NCBI RefSeq assembly: GCF_001528665.1
Contig: NZ_BBYJ01000009.1
Location: 1-64,000 of the forward strand
Direction: 5' to 3'
From: Microtetraspora malaysiensis
GTDB lineage: Bacteria; Actinomycetota; Actinomycetes; Streptosporangiales; Streptosporangiaceae
DNA: 64,000 nt
The position numbers were made by a program, and so were the translations under genes. Position 1 is the first letter of the stretch. Every line of letters starts with the position of its first letter. The notes under the pieces are model-generated. The model ran no database searches. It saw only the letters and a program-made list of their open reading frames with translations, and was not told the origin of the DNA. Positions 1-10,049 of the stretch are shown here, one piece after another.

Positions 1-1
1 G

Positions 2-1177
2 GCGCGTTCAGATGCCGAAACTGACAGGAGGGCGGGTGCCCGAGGGGGTGGGAAGGTGTGGGCAGCGTCTGGTGGCGGTCATGGCGCGTTCCTCGGGTAT
101 GCGGCCGGCGAATTGCGGGTGCGGGCGTCCACGCTGATGCATCTGGACGACCTGCCCGCCGAACTGGCCGGATGGGGGCCCATTCACGCTCATCTCGCTC
201 GTATCGTCGCCAAGCGGCAGATCGGCGGCGAGTGGCGGTTCGCCGTGTGCGATGAGGACGGGCACCTGTTGTTCGCCGGGGTTACTCGGCGTCGCCCCGG
301 AGGCTGGCCCCGCCATCCCGGGCCCTCGGAAGCGGATCATCGTGCCGGTGCGGCGATCAACCATGCCCAAGAGATGGGGGTCGCCGGGGCATCGGAGCGA
401 GATACGCGGGTGGTGCCGGTACGCGGTCGCGGGATCGTCGAGCTGCAGTTCCCGCTGTCCCTGCTGCGCGCGTTGCATGCCGACCTGCACGCCTTGGGCG
501 GCTGGGCCGGCGTGGTCGCCGACGTCCTCGGCCAGTACGAGGCCGCCGACCCGGACCACGCCCCCGACGAGGGCGAGGGCAACGGCGCTGATTCCGGTCG
601 AGGTCCCGGTGCGGGCGGGGTTGATGACGGTGCCAGTGACAGGGACGGCGGGGATGGGCGGCGGCGGTTCCCCAGAGCTGGATTGCGGCGGCACATCCAG
701 GTCAGGGACAGGGCGTGTACGCATCCCGGCTGCCGTGCCCCGGCGATCCGGTCGGAGCTGGACCACACCCGCCCCTACGCTGCGGGCGGCTCCACGAGCG
801 AGGGCAACCTGGCCGCCGCGTGCGCGCATGACCATGACCTGCGTGACAACGGCTGGCAGGTCGTGCAGACGGCGCCTGGTCATGTGACGTGGATCAGCCG
901 GACGGGCCACCGGTACCCGGCCCAGCCGCCGCCGGTCATCGAACCGCTGCCCGAGCCGTTCGCCCCGGCAGGCTGGGCCCACCTCAGGCCCGCCGATTCC
1001 GGGCACGGCGCGGGCAACATCACCGACCCCGCCGTCGACGAGCTGCCCTACGTGCCGGCCTATCGGTATGAACCCGCCTGGTGGGAAGAGCCCCTCTCCA
1101 AACCGGACACGGCACAGGAGGTCACTGTTCGGCCCGGTCCGCCGGTTGACCCGGCCGAGGACATCCCGCCCTTCTGA
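2..1177 (+). CDS. HNH endonuclease-domain protein, 13E12/DUF222 type (5' end outside window)
   Basis: The frame is open back to base 2, so the N-terminal part lies outside the window; 391 residues are visible. An HNH nuclease motif sits about two thirds along: CTHPGC, then ELDHTRPYAAGG, a conserved Asn in SEGNLAAAC, and a final AHDHD. This C-terminal HNH after a long variable region is typical of the mycobacterial 13E12 repeat/DUF222 family. The linker before the nuclease is rich in Asp and Gly and looks disordered. The family is abundant in actinobacteria, often in multiple copies, and its role is unknown; DNA cleavage is inferred from the motif only. A GTG at 56 is an internal codon and not a likely start because the homologous region continues upstream. 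Confidence 0.8.
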   Translation, partial: ARSDAETDRRAGARGGGKVWAASGGGHGAFLGYAAGELRVRASTLMHLDDLPAELAGWGPIHAHLARIVAKRQIGGEWRFAVCDEDGHLLFAGVTRRRPGGWPRHPGPSEADHRAGAAINHAQEMGVAGASERDTRVVPVRGRGIVELQFPLSLLRALHADLHALGGWAGVVADVLGQYEAADPDHAPDEGEGNGADSGRGPGAGGVDDGASDRDGGDGRRRFPRAGLRRHIQVRDRACTHPGCRAPAIRSELDHTRPYAAGGSTSEGNLAAACAHDHDLRDNGWQVVQTAPGHVTWISRTGHRYPAQPPPVIEPLPEPFAPAGWAHLRPADSGHGAGNITDPAVDELPYVPAYRYEPAWWEEPLSKPDTAQEVTVRPGPPVDPAEDIPPF

Positions 1178-1199
1178 AACACAGGGCGCAGCCACGTCC

Positions 1200-1217
1200 G
1201 GCAGGCCCACGCCTGCC
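1200..1217 (+). terminator. Terminator-like hairpin after the HNH gene
   Basis: Seven-bp perfect stem (GGCAGGC / GCCTGCC) with a CCAC loop, followed by TTTGCCTT, 22 bases after the HNH stop codon. The rest of the 216-base gap to the next gene shows no further gene. Confidence 0.5.
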
Positions 1218-1393
1218 TTTGCCTTGCCGACGGCTGCCGGCACGCCGGGTTGGGCCGTGTGCCACATGGTGCAGGGGCGTAACCGTGGGAAGCGGGTGTG
1301 GCGGGAAAGCGCGCGATGGCCGCGCCGGCGGCATCACCAGAGGTTCGCGGCGCGCCGGAGCAGCCCGGCCAGTAGGGGATAACCTCGGGTCCC

Positions 1394-2173
1394 ATGACGG
1401 CACGACCGGCCGCGGGTGGGGGCAGATGGGTCACGGTGGCCCCGGAGCGCGTTGAGCGCTGGGCGGACGGCTTCGCGGCCCGGCACGGCGGCGCCGAGGC
1501 GATCGTGACCCCCGATCTCGTACGGCTGACCGCCGCCGACGGGGCGGTGGCCGAATTGCACGTCCCGTTCCCGCCCCTGATGCTGGCAGAAGCCCTGGAA
1601 CAGGCCGCCATCCGGGCGGTTGAGCCCGAGGGCGGCGCCCGACGGGACCTGGCGCGCGTCGCCGACCAGGGGGCGGGGCACGGAGTGGGAGCGGACACCG
1701 AGCACTCCGAGGCCGCGCTTGGCGACCCGGTGGCGGCGCTCGCCGTGCACGCGCGCCGCGACCGCTTGGTCGGTGTCCTGCTCGTACGGCTCGGCGGTCA
1801 CGCGGCGGGCGTGTTCGACGGGGAGCGGCTGGTGGCGTCGAAGGTCGGCTCCCGGCAGGTCCACGGCCGTAGCGCGGCGGGAGGGTGGTCGCAGCAGCGG
1901 TTCGCCCGGCGCAGGGAGAAGCAGTCGGCCGAGGCGCTGGAGGCGGCGGCCGACGTCGCCGCGCGCGTGCTGCTGCCGTACGCCGGTGAGTTGGAGGCGG
2001 TCGTGCTCGGCGGGGATCGGCGGGCGATCGACAGTGTGCGCCGTGACCGGCGGCTGGCCCCGCTGCTCGCCCTGGAGCAGCCGCCGTTCCTCACGGTGCC
2101 CGATCCTCGGCTGGCCGTTCTCAGGGAGACGCCGGCGACGTTCCGCGCGGTCCGGGTCCGCGTCGTCGGCTGA
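1394..2173 (+). CDS. acVLRF1-family peptidyl-tRNA hydrolase (ribosome rescue)
   Basis: The 259-residue protein matches the actinobacterial Vms1/ANKZF1-like release factor 1 (VLRF1) family. The diagnostic stretch is GGWSQQRFARRRE around residue 165, which carries the conserved Gln of the VLRF1 active loop. In eukaryotes the family releases nascent chains from stalled 60S subunits; a comparable role at stalled bacterial 50S complexes is inferred. The C-terminal part ends in the Val-Arg-rich strand typical of the group. The ATG at 1394 is the first good start; the ribosome-binding site is weak. It lies about 200 bases upstream of an ABC-F ATPase on the same strand, another ribosome-acting protein, which supports a translation-quality role. 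Confidence 0.8.
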   Translation: MTARPAAGGGRWVTVAPERVERWADGFAARHGGAEAIVTPDLVRLTAADGAVAELHVPFPPLMLAEALEQAAIRAVEPEGGARRDLARVADQGAGHGVGADTEHSEAALGDPVAALAVHARRDRLVGVLLVRLGGHAAGVFDGERLVASKVGSRQVHGRSAAGGWSQQRFARRREKQSAEALEAAADVAARVLLPYAGELEAVVLGGDRRAIDSVRRDRRLAPLLALEQPPFLTVPDPRLAVLRETPATFRAVRVRVVG

Positions 2174-2245
2174 ACCGGTACAGCCCGGCGACCCTGAGGA
2201 GCCGCCGTGGATCTTATGGTCCCGGGAGGAGCGGTGCGCAGGCCG

Positions 2246-2251
2246 TACACT
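2246..2251 (+). promoter_or_regulatory. -10 box before ABC-F leader
   Basis: TACACT ends 7 nt before the ATG at 2259, the same geometry as the leaderless promoters elsewhere in this window. No clear -35 is seen. Confidence 0.4.
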
Positions 2252-2258
2252 GGGCGCT

Positions 2259-2276
2259 ATGCGCGCTCCCGACTAG
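2259..2276 (+). CDS. Possible leader peptide MRAPD upstream of ABC-F gene
   Basis: A five-codon reading frame (ATG to TAG, peptide MRAPD) would start exactly at the predicted transcription start. It is followed by a long hairpin (2292-2333) and then the weakly initiated ABC-F gene. Short leader peptides with attenuators are known upstream of several antibiotic-inducible ABC-F genes. Here this is inference from layout only. Confidence 0.3.
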   Translation: MRAPD

Positions 2277-2291
2277 ATCATCTCCCCGAGA

Positions 2292-2333
2292 TCGCACGGA
2301 CCCGCTCTGGCACCCCTCCGGGCGTTCGTGCGA
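2292..2333 (+). promoter_or_regulatory. Leader hairpin, candidate attenuator
   Basis: TCGCACGGAC (2292-2301) pairs with GTTCGTGCGA (2324-2333), ten pairs including one G-T, around a 22-base C-rich loop. It lies between the MRAPD frame and the ABC-F start. A GTG in the right arm (2328) is in frame with the ABC-F gene but homology places the real start later. Confidence 0.35.
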
Positions 2334-2378
2334 CCACGCGCCGGTCCTGACCCCACCACACGGGATGTTCCCCTGATC

Positions 2379-3977
<1,599 letters not shown>

Positions 3978-4080
3978 TCTTAATTTGAGCGGGTAGGGAT
4001 CTTTTCCGGCTGAGTAGGTAGCCGATCCCGCGGAAATGACTGATCATGGCCTGAGTAACGCTGCGGAAGTCTGGCACTAC

Positions 4081-4086
4081 AGGAGG
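4081..4086 (+). promoter_or_regulatory. Strong ribosome-binding site
   Basis: AGGAGG, 5 nt before the GTG at 4092, decides the start of the small HTH gene. It is one of the best Shine-Dalgarno sequences in the window and suggests high translation. Confidence 0.75.
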
Positions 4087-4091
4087 TACTC

Positions 4092-4307
4092 GTGGCCGAG
4101 ACTCTTAAGAAGGGCACCCGGGTGACCGGGGCCGACCGTGAAAAGCTGGCCAGCGATCTCAAGAAGCGGTACGCCGCGGGTGAGAGCATCCGCGCGCTGG
4201 CCGCTTCGACCGGCCGGTCCTACGGGTTCATCCACCGCATCCTGAGCGAGTCCGGCGTGGCTCTGCGCGGGCGCGGCGGGGCGACCCGAGGGAAGTCCAA
4301 GCGCTAG
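4092..4307 (+). CDS. Small helix-turn-helix protein
   Basis: A 71-residue basic protein. Residues about 15-60 form a helix-turn-helix of the resolvase/Mor-like type: KKRYAAGESIRALAASTGRS, then YGFIHRILSESGV, ending in a Gly-Arg-Lys tail (RGRGGATRGKSKR) suited to DNA backbone contact. Very similar short HTH proteins are common in actinobacteria and usually lack a known function. It starts with GTG behind a near-perfect ribosome-binding site. It stands between the ABC-F gene and a crotonase, both on the same strand, with about 110-130 bases on each side, so it is probably its own transcription unit. DNA binding is inferred. Confidence 0.85.
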   Translation: MAETLKKGTRVTGADREKLASDLKKRYAAGESIRALAASTGRSYGFIHRILSESGVALRGRGGATRGKSKR

Positions 4308-4391
4308 AGATCCGCCTCGCGGGCGCGCGACCGCAGCCGCACGTTCCAGACGTCGTACGGTCCCGCCAAGAGCCATCAGAACGATATTCGG

Positions 4392-4397
4392 TAGGCT
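4392..4397 (+). promoter_or_regulatory. -10 box TAGGCT for crotonase gene
   Basis: TAGGCT lies 40 nt before the crotonase ATG, leaving a short leader that contains GGAG at 4429-4432. Confidence 0.5.
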
Positions 4398-4437
4398 CGG
4401 GCGGGACCGCGGAAAACGACGGACGCAGGAGCTGTGG

Positions 4438-5256
4438 ATGGCGGACGCGACACTTGGGGGGAGCACGGAGGCGATCTCGGCGGCTGAGCTCGCGGAGATC
4501 GGACTGCGCTGTGAGGTGGACGGCGAGATCGCGACCATCACCCTTGATCGGCCGGAACGGCGTAACGCTCAGACGTTCGCCACCTGGTCGGCGCTGGCCA
4601 GGATCGGGGAGAGCCTCCCCGGCCAGGTACGGGTGGTCGTGATCCGTGGTGAGGGGCCGTCCTTCTCAGCGGGCATCGATCTGCGCATGTTCACGCCCGA
4701 GGGGGTGCCCGGGCAGGGATCATTCGGTACGGTCGCCACGCTCGACGACGCAGCCTTCGAGCAGGCGGTCGCCGAGGCCCAGCGCGGTTTCCTGTGGCTT
4801 CGCCGGCCTGACATCGTCTCCATCGCCGCCGTCCAGGGTCACGCGATCGGCGCCGGGTTCCAGCTCGCGCTCTCCTGTGACCTGCGGGTCGTCGCGGAGG
4901 ACGTCAAGTTCTGCATGAAGGAGCCGGCGCTCGGGCTGGTCCCCGATCTCACCGGCACCAAGCCGCTCGTCGACATCGTCGGCGTCTCCCGGGCGATCGA
5001 GATCTGCCTGACCGCGCGCACCGTCGGCGCTGACGAGGCGCACCGGCTCGGCCTGGCCGAGCTGGTGGTCCCGGGTGAGGAGCTGCCGGCGGCCGTACGG
5101 GACCTCGCCGCGGCGCTGCTCGGCACGAACCGGGACGCCGCGGCCGCGACCAAACGGCTGCTTCAGGGTGCCCCCGGCCGGACCCTGGAGGAGCAGGCCG
5201 CGGCCGAACGCGCCGAGCAGGCGCTCCGCATCCGAGCCTTGTTCGCCTCCAGCTGA
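4438..5256 (+). CDS. Enoyl-CoA hydratase/isomerase (crotonase) family protein
   Basis: A 272-residue crotonase-fold protein. The oxyanion-hole motifs are present: SFSAGIDLRM and AVQGHAIGAGFQLALSCD. Of the two catalytic glutamates of true enoyl-CoA hydratases, the first position (E144 of rat crotonase) is Gln here (GAGFQLAL) while the second (E164) is kept in MKEPALGLVPD. Single-Glu members are usually isomerases or other crotonases, so classical hydration is doubtful. The substrate is presumably an acyl-CoA. The next gene, an ABC exporter, follows after about 50 bases. Start at ATG 4438 has a plausible GGAG 5 nt upstream. Confidence 0.85.
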   Translation: MADATLGGSTEAISAAELAEIGLRCEVDGEIATITLDRPERRNAQTFATWSALARIGESLPGQVRVVVIRGEGPSFSAGIDLRMFTPEGVPGQGSFGTVATLDDAAFEQAVAEAQRGFLWLRRPDIVSIAAVQGHAIGAGFQLALSCDLRVVAEDVKFCMKEPALGLVPDLTGTKPLVDIVGVSRAIEICLTARTVGADEAHRLGLAELVVPGEELPAAVRDLAAALLGTNRDAAAATKRLLQGAPGRTLEEQAAAERAEQALRIRALFASS

Positions 5257-5308
5257 CTCCGGGAATGGGCGGTATCCTCCCCGGTGCTTCACAAGCGGGA
5301 GGATGAGC

Positions 5309-7189
5309 GTGGCGATGATGGGCGGGGGCTACGGCCCCCAGGTGATGCGGTCTCTCCGGCGTGACAGCTCGGTGACCAAGGAACGGCTCGCGCCCGGCAC
5401 CGTCCGGCGCATCGCGGGGTATGCCCGGCCGTTCAAGCGGCAGATCGGCGGCTTCCTCGCGCTGGTGGTGGTCGGCGCGTTGATCGTGGTCGCCAATCCG
5501 CTGCTGATGAAGTCGGTCATCGACGACGGCATCGTGCCGCGCCGGGTCGACGTCGTGGTCTGGCTGGCCGTCGGCATCGCGGGGCTCGCCGTGGTCGACG
5601 CGCTGATCGGCCTGGCCCAGCGGTGGTTCTCCGCCCGCATCGGCGAGGGCTTGATCTACAACCTCCGCACCGAGGTCTTCGACCACGTGCAGCGCATGCC
5701 CGTGGCGTTCTTCATGCGGGCGCAGACCGGCGCGCTCGTGTCCCGGCTCAACAGCGACGTCATCGGCGCGCAGCGGGCGCTCACCAGCACCCTGTCGTCC
5801 GTGGTGTCCAACGTCGTCAGCCTGGTCGTGGTGCTCGGCGCCATGCTGGCGCTGTCCTGGCAGATCACCCTGGTCGCCCTCATCCTGCTGCCGATCTTCA
5901 TCTTCCCGGCGAAATGGGTCGGGCGCCGCATGTCGGCCCTCACCCGCGAGCAGATGCAGCTCGACGCCGAGATGAGCTCGCTGATGACCGAACGGTTCAA
6001 CGTCGCCGGCGCCATGGTGGCCAAGCTGTACGGCCGGCCCGAGGACGAGGCGGTCCACTTCGCCGGGCGGGCCGGACGGGTGCGCGACATCGGCGTGATC
6101 GTCGCGATGTACGGCGCGGTCTTCCGGATCGCGCTCGGCCTGGTCGCCGCGCTCGCCACCGCGCTCGTCTACGGCCTCGGCGGCGCCTTCGCCATCGGAG
6201 GCGCCTTCGAACTGGGCACGCTGGTCGCCCTCGCCGCCCTGCTGATGCGCCTGTACGGCCCGCTCACCAGCCTGTCGAACGTCCACGTCGACGTGATGAC
6301 CGCGCTGGTCAGCTTCGACCGGGTCTTCGAGGTACTCGACCTGAAGCCCATGGTCGCGCAGGCGCCCGACGCCCGCCCCGTCCCCGCCGGGCCGGTGACG
6401 ATCGAGTTCGACGACGTCCACTTCCGCTACCCCGCGGCGTCCGAGGTGTCGCTGGCCTCGCTCGAGTCCGTCGCCCGGCCGGACACCGGCCCGTCGCAGC
6501 CGGTGCTGCAGGGGGTGTCGTTCACGGCGCGGCCCGGAGAGCTGGTCGCCCTGGTCGGCCACTCCGGCGCGGGCAAGACCACGATCACGTCGCTGGTCTC
6601 CCGCCTCTACGACGTGAACGAGGGCGCCGTCCGGCTCAACGGACGCGACGTCAAGGACGCCACCATGGACAGCATCAGGGACACGGTCGGCGTCGTCATG
6701 CAGGACTCGCACCTGTTCCACGACACGATCGGCAACAACCTGCGCTACGCCCGGCCGGAGGCGACCGACGAGGAGATCTGGGAGGCGCTGCGGGCGGCAC
6801 AGATCGTCGACCTCGTCAGCGCGCTCCCCGAGGGGCTGGACACGGTCGTCGGCGACCGCGGGTACCGGCTCTCCGGCGGGGAGAAGCAACGGGTCGCGCT
6901 GGCCAGGCTGCTGCTCAAGGCCCCCAGCGTCGTCGTGCTGGACGAGGCCACCGCCCACCTCGACTCCGAGTCCGAGGCGGCGGTGCAGAAGGCGCTGAAG
7001 ATCGCGCTGGCCGGCCGTACCTCCCTGGTGATCGCGCACCGGCTCTCCACGATCAGGGAGGCCGACACGATCCTGGTGATCCAGGACGGCCAGGTCGTCG
7101 AGCGGGGCGGCCACGACGAGCTGCTCGCCCGCGACGGCGCCTACGCCGAGCTCTACCGGACCCAGTTCACAGGTAGCCCAGACGCGTGA
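5309..7189 (+). CDS. ABC exporter, fused membrane and ATPase domains
   Basis: About 626 residues: an N-terminal six-helix type IV exporter domain (roughly residues 35-330) followed by a nucleotide-binding domain with Walker A GHSGAGKTT, signature YRLSGGEKQR, Walker B VVVLDEATAHLD and the H-loop IAHRLSTI. Such half-transporters work as homo- or heterodimers at the inner membrane and export lipids, peptides or drugs; the substrate is unknown. The open frame runs back to 5075 inside the crotonase gene, but GTG 5309 has GGGAGG six bases upstream and is the best start (ATG 5303 would be too close). The 3' end overlaps the convergent sulfotransferase-like gene by 23 bases. Confidence 0.9.
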   Translation: MAMMGGGYGPQVMRSLRRDSSVTKERLAPGTVRRIAGYARPFKRQIGGFLALVVVGALIVVANPLLMKSVIDDGIVPRRVDVVVWLAVGIAGLAVVDALIGLAQRWFSARIGEGLIYNLRTEVFDHVQRMPVAFFMRAQTGALVSRLNSDVIGAQRALTSTLSSVVSNVVSLVVVLGAMLALSWQITLVALILLPIFIFPAKWVGRRMSALTREQMQLDAEMSSLMTERFNVAGAMVAKLYGRPEDEAVHFAGRAGRVRDIGVIVAMYGAVFRIALGLVAALATALVYGLGGAFAIGGAFELGTLVALAALLMRLYGPLTSLSNVHVDVMTALVSFDRVFEVLDLKPMVAQAPDARPVPAGPVTIEFDDVHFRYPAASEVSLASLESVARPDTGPSQPVLQGVSFTARPGELVALVGHSGAGKTTITSLVSRLYDVNEGAVRLNGRDVKDATMDSIRDTVGVVMQDSHLFHDTIGNNLRYARPEATDEEIWEALRAAQIVDLVSALPEGLDTVVGDRGYRLSGGEKQRVALARLLLKAPSVVVLDEATAHLDSESEAAVQKALKIALAGRTSLVIAHRLSTIREADTILVIQDGQVVERGGHDELLARDGAYAELYRTQFTGSPDA

Positions 7190-8045
7190 GCTCCTCGCGC
7201 GCCACCTTCTCGGCCAGCGCGAGATCGGTGGCGGACAGCCGCGCCCGCCACGCCCCGGCCGGCGAGGGCGCCGTGCCGTACAGGGCGGCCGTGGAGAGCG
7301 GGGCCGAGAGGAACTCCGCCGTCGCCGCCACGGCCTCGCCCGGTTCGGCGAGCACGTCCTCGTAACGGAGCGTCAGCAGCTGCTCGCGGGGCAGCTCCCT
7401 GCGCAGGGTCGCGCTGAGCCGTACGGCGGCCCGCCAGCGCAGGGCGCACTTGCCCGCGGCGGGCATCTTCAGCCAGCGCTCCCGGTGCTCGGCCGATCGC
7501 ACCCCGAGGAATGGGCTGGGAAATTCGGCGTCCTCGCTGAGCATGTGGGGGCGGAACCAGGTCATGCACGCGGGGTCGGCCAGCATGTCGGCGACCACGT
7601 CCCGGCCGTCCCTGACGATCTGGACGAACCTGGCGTCGGGGAACGCCCGCAGCAGCACCGGGGCGCTGTAGAGCAGATCGGGCCCGGCGTCGCCGAACAC
7701 GGCGGGCGCCGGGCTTCGCACGCACGGGCCGTCCTCGACGACGCCGCTCGCCTCCCGGCAGGCGGCGGGGCACCCGGTACAGGCGTCCGGGCCGATCCGC
7801 CACGCCTCCGCCAGCGCGTCCCTGATCACGCTCGGCGCGCCGCCGCTGCGCGCGATCGACGGCCGGCGCGCGAACGCGTAGACGACGCGGGCGACGGCGG
7901 GGCGGCCCATCGTCACGTGGAAGCCGGCGGAACGTTTCAGTACGCGGGCCAGCAGGTCAGCGCCGGAATGGGGGGCGCCGAGCACGAACACCGGACGATG
8001 GACCTTGACGCCGTTGACAACCAGGATGTGTGTCGGAGGTCGCAT
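7167..8045 (-). CDS. Sulfotransferase-family protein
   Basis: A 292-residue protein of the PAPS-dependent sulfotransferase fold. VFVLGAPHSGADLLARVL near residue 20 resembles the 5'-phosphosulfate loop, and RFVQIVRDGRDVVADML in the middle matches the 3'-phosphate-binding motif (Arg and following Arg-Asp). A Cys-rich segment (CTGCPAAC) around residue 110 is unusual. The acceptor is unknown; in actinobacteria such enzymes modify glycolipids or natural products. ATG 8045 is chosen because the sequence upstream in the open frame is Arg/Ser-rich and antisense to the neighbour. It is divergent from the LD-carboxypeptidase gene with a 61-base shared promoter region. Confidence 0.75.
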   Translation of the reverse strand: MRPPTHILVVNGVKVHRPVFVLGAPHSGADLLARVLKRSAGFHVTMGRPAVARVVYAFARRPSIARSGGAPSVIRDALAEAWRIGPDACTGCPAACREASGVVEDGPCVRSPAPAVFGDAGPDLLYSAPVLLRAFPDARFVQIVRDGRDVVADMLADPACMTWFRPHMLSEDAEFPSPFLGVRSAEHRERWLKMPAAGKCALRWRAAVRLSATLRRELPREQLLTLRYEDVLAEPGEAVAATAEFLSAPLSTAALYGTAPSPAGAWRARLSATDLALAEKVAREELTRLGYL

Positions 8046-8106
8046 AGGTACGGCTAGTCTGACACCCTTTGCGAGGTGAACGAACGCAGCGACACCGGGT
8101 CGTGTC

Positions 8107-9030
8107 GTGGTTGAACGTCCGCGCCGGCTGCGTCCCGGCGACACCGTCGCCGTCGTCGCCCCCTGCGGTCCGGTGGATCCCGAGCGGCTGGAACGCGGCA
8201 CCGGCGTTCTTCGCGGGCTCGGCCTCAACGTGATCGTCGGCTCGCGGGCGCTCGGCAGGCAGGGGTTCCTCGCCGGCCCCGACTCCGCCCGGGCCGCCGA
8301 CCTCCAGGCCGCCTGGTGCGATCCGCAGGTGTCCGCGGTGATCTGCGCCAGAGGCGGCTACGGCGCCACCCGGCTGTTCGGGGCGCTGGACTGGGACGCG
8401 ATGCGCGCCGCCGGGCCGAAGATCCTTCTCGGGTCGAGCGACGTCACCGCGCTCCACCGGGCGTTCGCCGCGGAACTCGGCGTCGCGACGCTCTTCGGCC
8501 CGATGCCCGCCTGCTTCCTCCTCGGCGTCCCGGAGGGCCCCGAGCCGGAGACGCTGGCCCGGCTCCGCGCGGCGCTGTTCGCGGGCGAGCGGCCCGAGCC
8601 CGTCCACGGGGACCGGGTCCTCCTCCAGGGCCGGGCCGAGGGCCCGCTGGGCGGCGGCAACCTCAGCCTGCTCGCCGCTCTCTGCGGCACGCCGTACAGC
8701 TTCCGCGCGGACGGCCACATCGTCCTCCTGGAGGACGTGGGGGAGGTGCCGTACCGGATCGATCGGATGCTGACGCAGCTCCTGCAGGCGGGCGTCCTGG
8801 ACGGCGCGGCGGGGTTCGCGCTCGGGTCGTGGACGCGCTGCGGGGACCCGGACGAGGTGCTCGACGTGGTGGCCGGGCGGCTGGCCCCGCTCGGCGTCCC
8901 GATCGTCGCCGGCCTCCCCATCGGCCACGGCTCACCACAGTTCAGTGTGTGGATGGAGGCGGATGGGGTTATTGATACGCAATCGTGTTCTCTGACTGGT
9001 CTCTTCCGCTATCCGGAGCGGGCACCCTGA
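8107..9030 (+). CDS. LD-carboxypeptidase (peptidase S66 family)
   Basis: A 307-residue S66 peptidase. The catalytic triad is readable: Ser111 in LGSSDVTAL, Glu209 in LLEDVGE and His274 in PIGHGSPQ. The family cuts LD peptide bonds such as those in murein tetrapeptides during cell-wall recycling, or acts in microcin self-immunity (MccF type). No signal peptide is visible, so the enzyme is probably cytoplasmic and acts on recycled muropeptides. GTG 8107 gives the expected N-terminus (RPGDTVAVVAPCGP). It is followed after 42 bases by an uncharacterised gene on the same strand. Confidence 0.88.
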   Translation: MVERPRRLRPGDTVAVVAPCGPVDPERLERGTGVLRGLGLNVIVGSRALGRQGFLAGPDSARAADLQAAWCDPQVSAVICARGGYGATRLFGALDWDAMRAAGPKILLGSSDVTALHRAFAAELGVATLFGPMPACFLLGVPEGPEPETLARLRAALFAGERPEPVHGDRVLLQGRAEGPLGGGNLSLLAALCGTPYSFRADGHIVLLEDVGEVPYRIDRMLTQLLQAGVLDGAAGFALGSWTRCGDPDEVLDVVAGRLAPLGVPIVAGLPIGHGSPQFSVWMEADGVIDTQSCSLTGLFRYPERAP

Positions 9031-9072
9031 AACGCGCCCGGAAAAATCCTGGCGCGGCGGAGGGATGGTGCT

Positions 9073-10029
9073 TTGGGACTCTTGCGGCGACTGCGCGGCC
9101 GGAAGCGGCCTGACCTTCCCGCACCGAGATCCGTCGAGGACGTCGACCTCGACTCCCTGCTCGCCCTGGTCGCCGAGACCATGGGCTTCACCTGCTCGTT
9201 CGCCCCGAACGGGACGTCCCTGACGATGGGCTCCCCGCCGCTCGGCGACGGCCGGGACGACCGGCCGGGCCAGATGCGGGTGGTCAACCTGGTCGGGCTG
9301 CGGCGCGAGGCCGCCCGCCGGTCCCGCGAGGACTGGCCGATGCTCGTCTCCGAGCACCTCGCCCACGCCGTGTCGGGCGAGCCGTTCGACGCGTGCAACC
9401 TGGCGCCGATCCGGCCGCTGCTGCGCACCCGGGTGCGCGCCGCCGACGACCCGGCGATCCCCGACCCGTCCCGGATCATCGGCCGCCATCTCAGCGCCGA
9501 CCTGATCGAGGTGCTCACCATCGGAGCCCGGCCGGTACGCCCCGAGGAGGCGTTCTGCTGGCCCATCCCCCCGGCCGAGGCGCTCGACGTCGCCGTGGCC
9601 AACGCGCTGGCCGACGAGCGGCCCGCGGTGTCGCGGATCGACCTCGGCGGGGTGCGGGCGGGGCTGCTCGCCGCGCCCAGCGCGGCGGCGCACCTGCGCA
9701 GCCTGGAACGCTACGTGCCGGTCCCCGACGACGGCATGCTGGTCGCGCTGCCCCACCCCGGCGTGCTGGCCCTCCACCCCGTGGACGGCATCGGCGTGGT
9801 GCGCGCGATCGAGCGGCTGCGGATCTTCGCCCAGCGGGAGTACGACGAGCGGCGCGACGGGCTCAGCCCCCACGTCTACTGGTGGCACATCGACGCCGGG
9901 CACGGGTGGCGGCTCACCCGCATCCAGGCGGACGTGATCGCGCAGGACGGCCAGACCCGCCTCGTCATCGCGCCGCCGCCGGAGTTCGCCCGGCTGCTGG
10001 CCAGGATCGCCGGCCAGGCCCGGCCCTGA
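9073..10029 (+). CDS. Uncharacterised protein
   Basis: A 318-residue soluble protein that I do not recognise; no signal peptide or membrane segment. It begins LLRRLRGRKRPDLP and has a mixed alpha/beta composition with several Pro-rich turns and a C-terminal half containing VYWWHIDAGHGWRL. Start is TTG 9073, preceded by a GGAGGG run about 9 bases upstream. It lies 42 bases after the LD-carboxypeptidase gene and may be co-transcribed. It ends 20 bases before the convergent GH15 gene. Confidence 0.7.
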   Translation: MGLLRRLRGRKRPDLPAPRSVEDVDLDSLLALVAETMGFTCSFAPNGTSLTMGSPPLGDGRDDRPGQMRVVNLVGLRREAARRSREDWPMLVSEHLAHAVSGEPFDACNLAPIRPLLRTRVRAADDPAIPDPSRIIGRHLSADLIEVLTIGARPVRPEEAFCWPIPPAEALDVAVANALADERPAVSRIDLGGVRAGLLAAPSAAAHLRSLERYVPVPDDGMLVALPHPGVLALHPVDGIGVVRAIERLRIFAQREYDERRDGLSPHVYWWHIDAGHGWRLTRIQADVIAQDGQTRLVIAPPPEFARLLARIAGQARP

Positions 10030-10042
10030 GCCCGGGGCCTGG
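10014..10042. terminator. Terminator-like hairpin between convergent genes
   Basis: Eight-bp inverted repeat (CCAGGCCC / GGGCCTGG) spanning the stop codon at 10029 and the short gap to the GH15 gene. No T-tract. Confidence 0.35.
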
Positions 10043-10049
10043 GTCGGGG

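Noticed and set aside
2328-2378. Longer ABC-F start at GTG 2328
   Set aside because: Homologues begin at MIIATDIELR and the GTG lies inside a hairpin arm.
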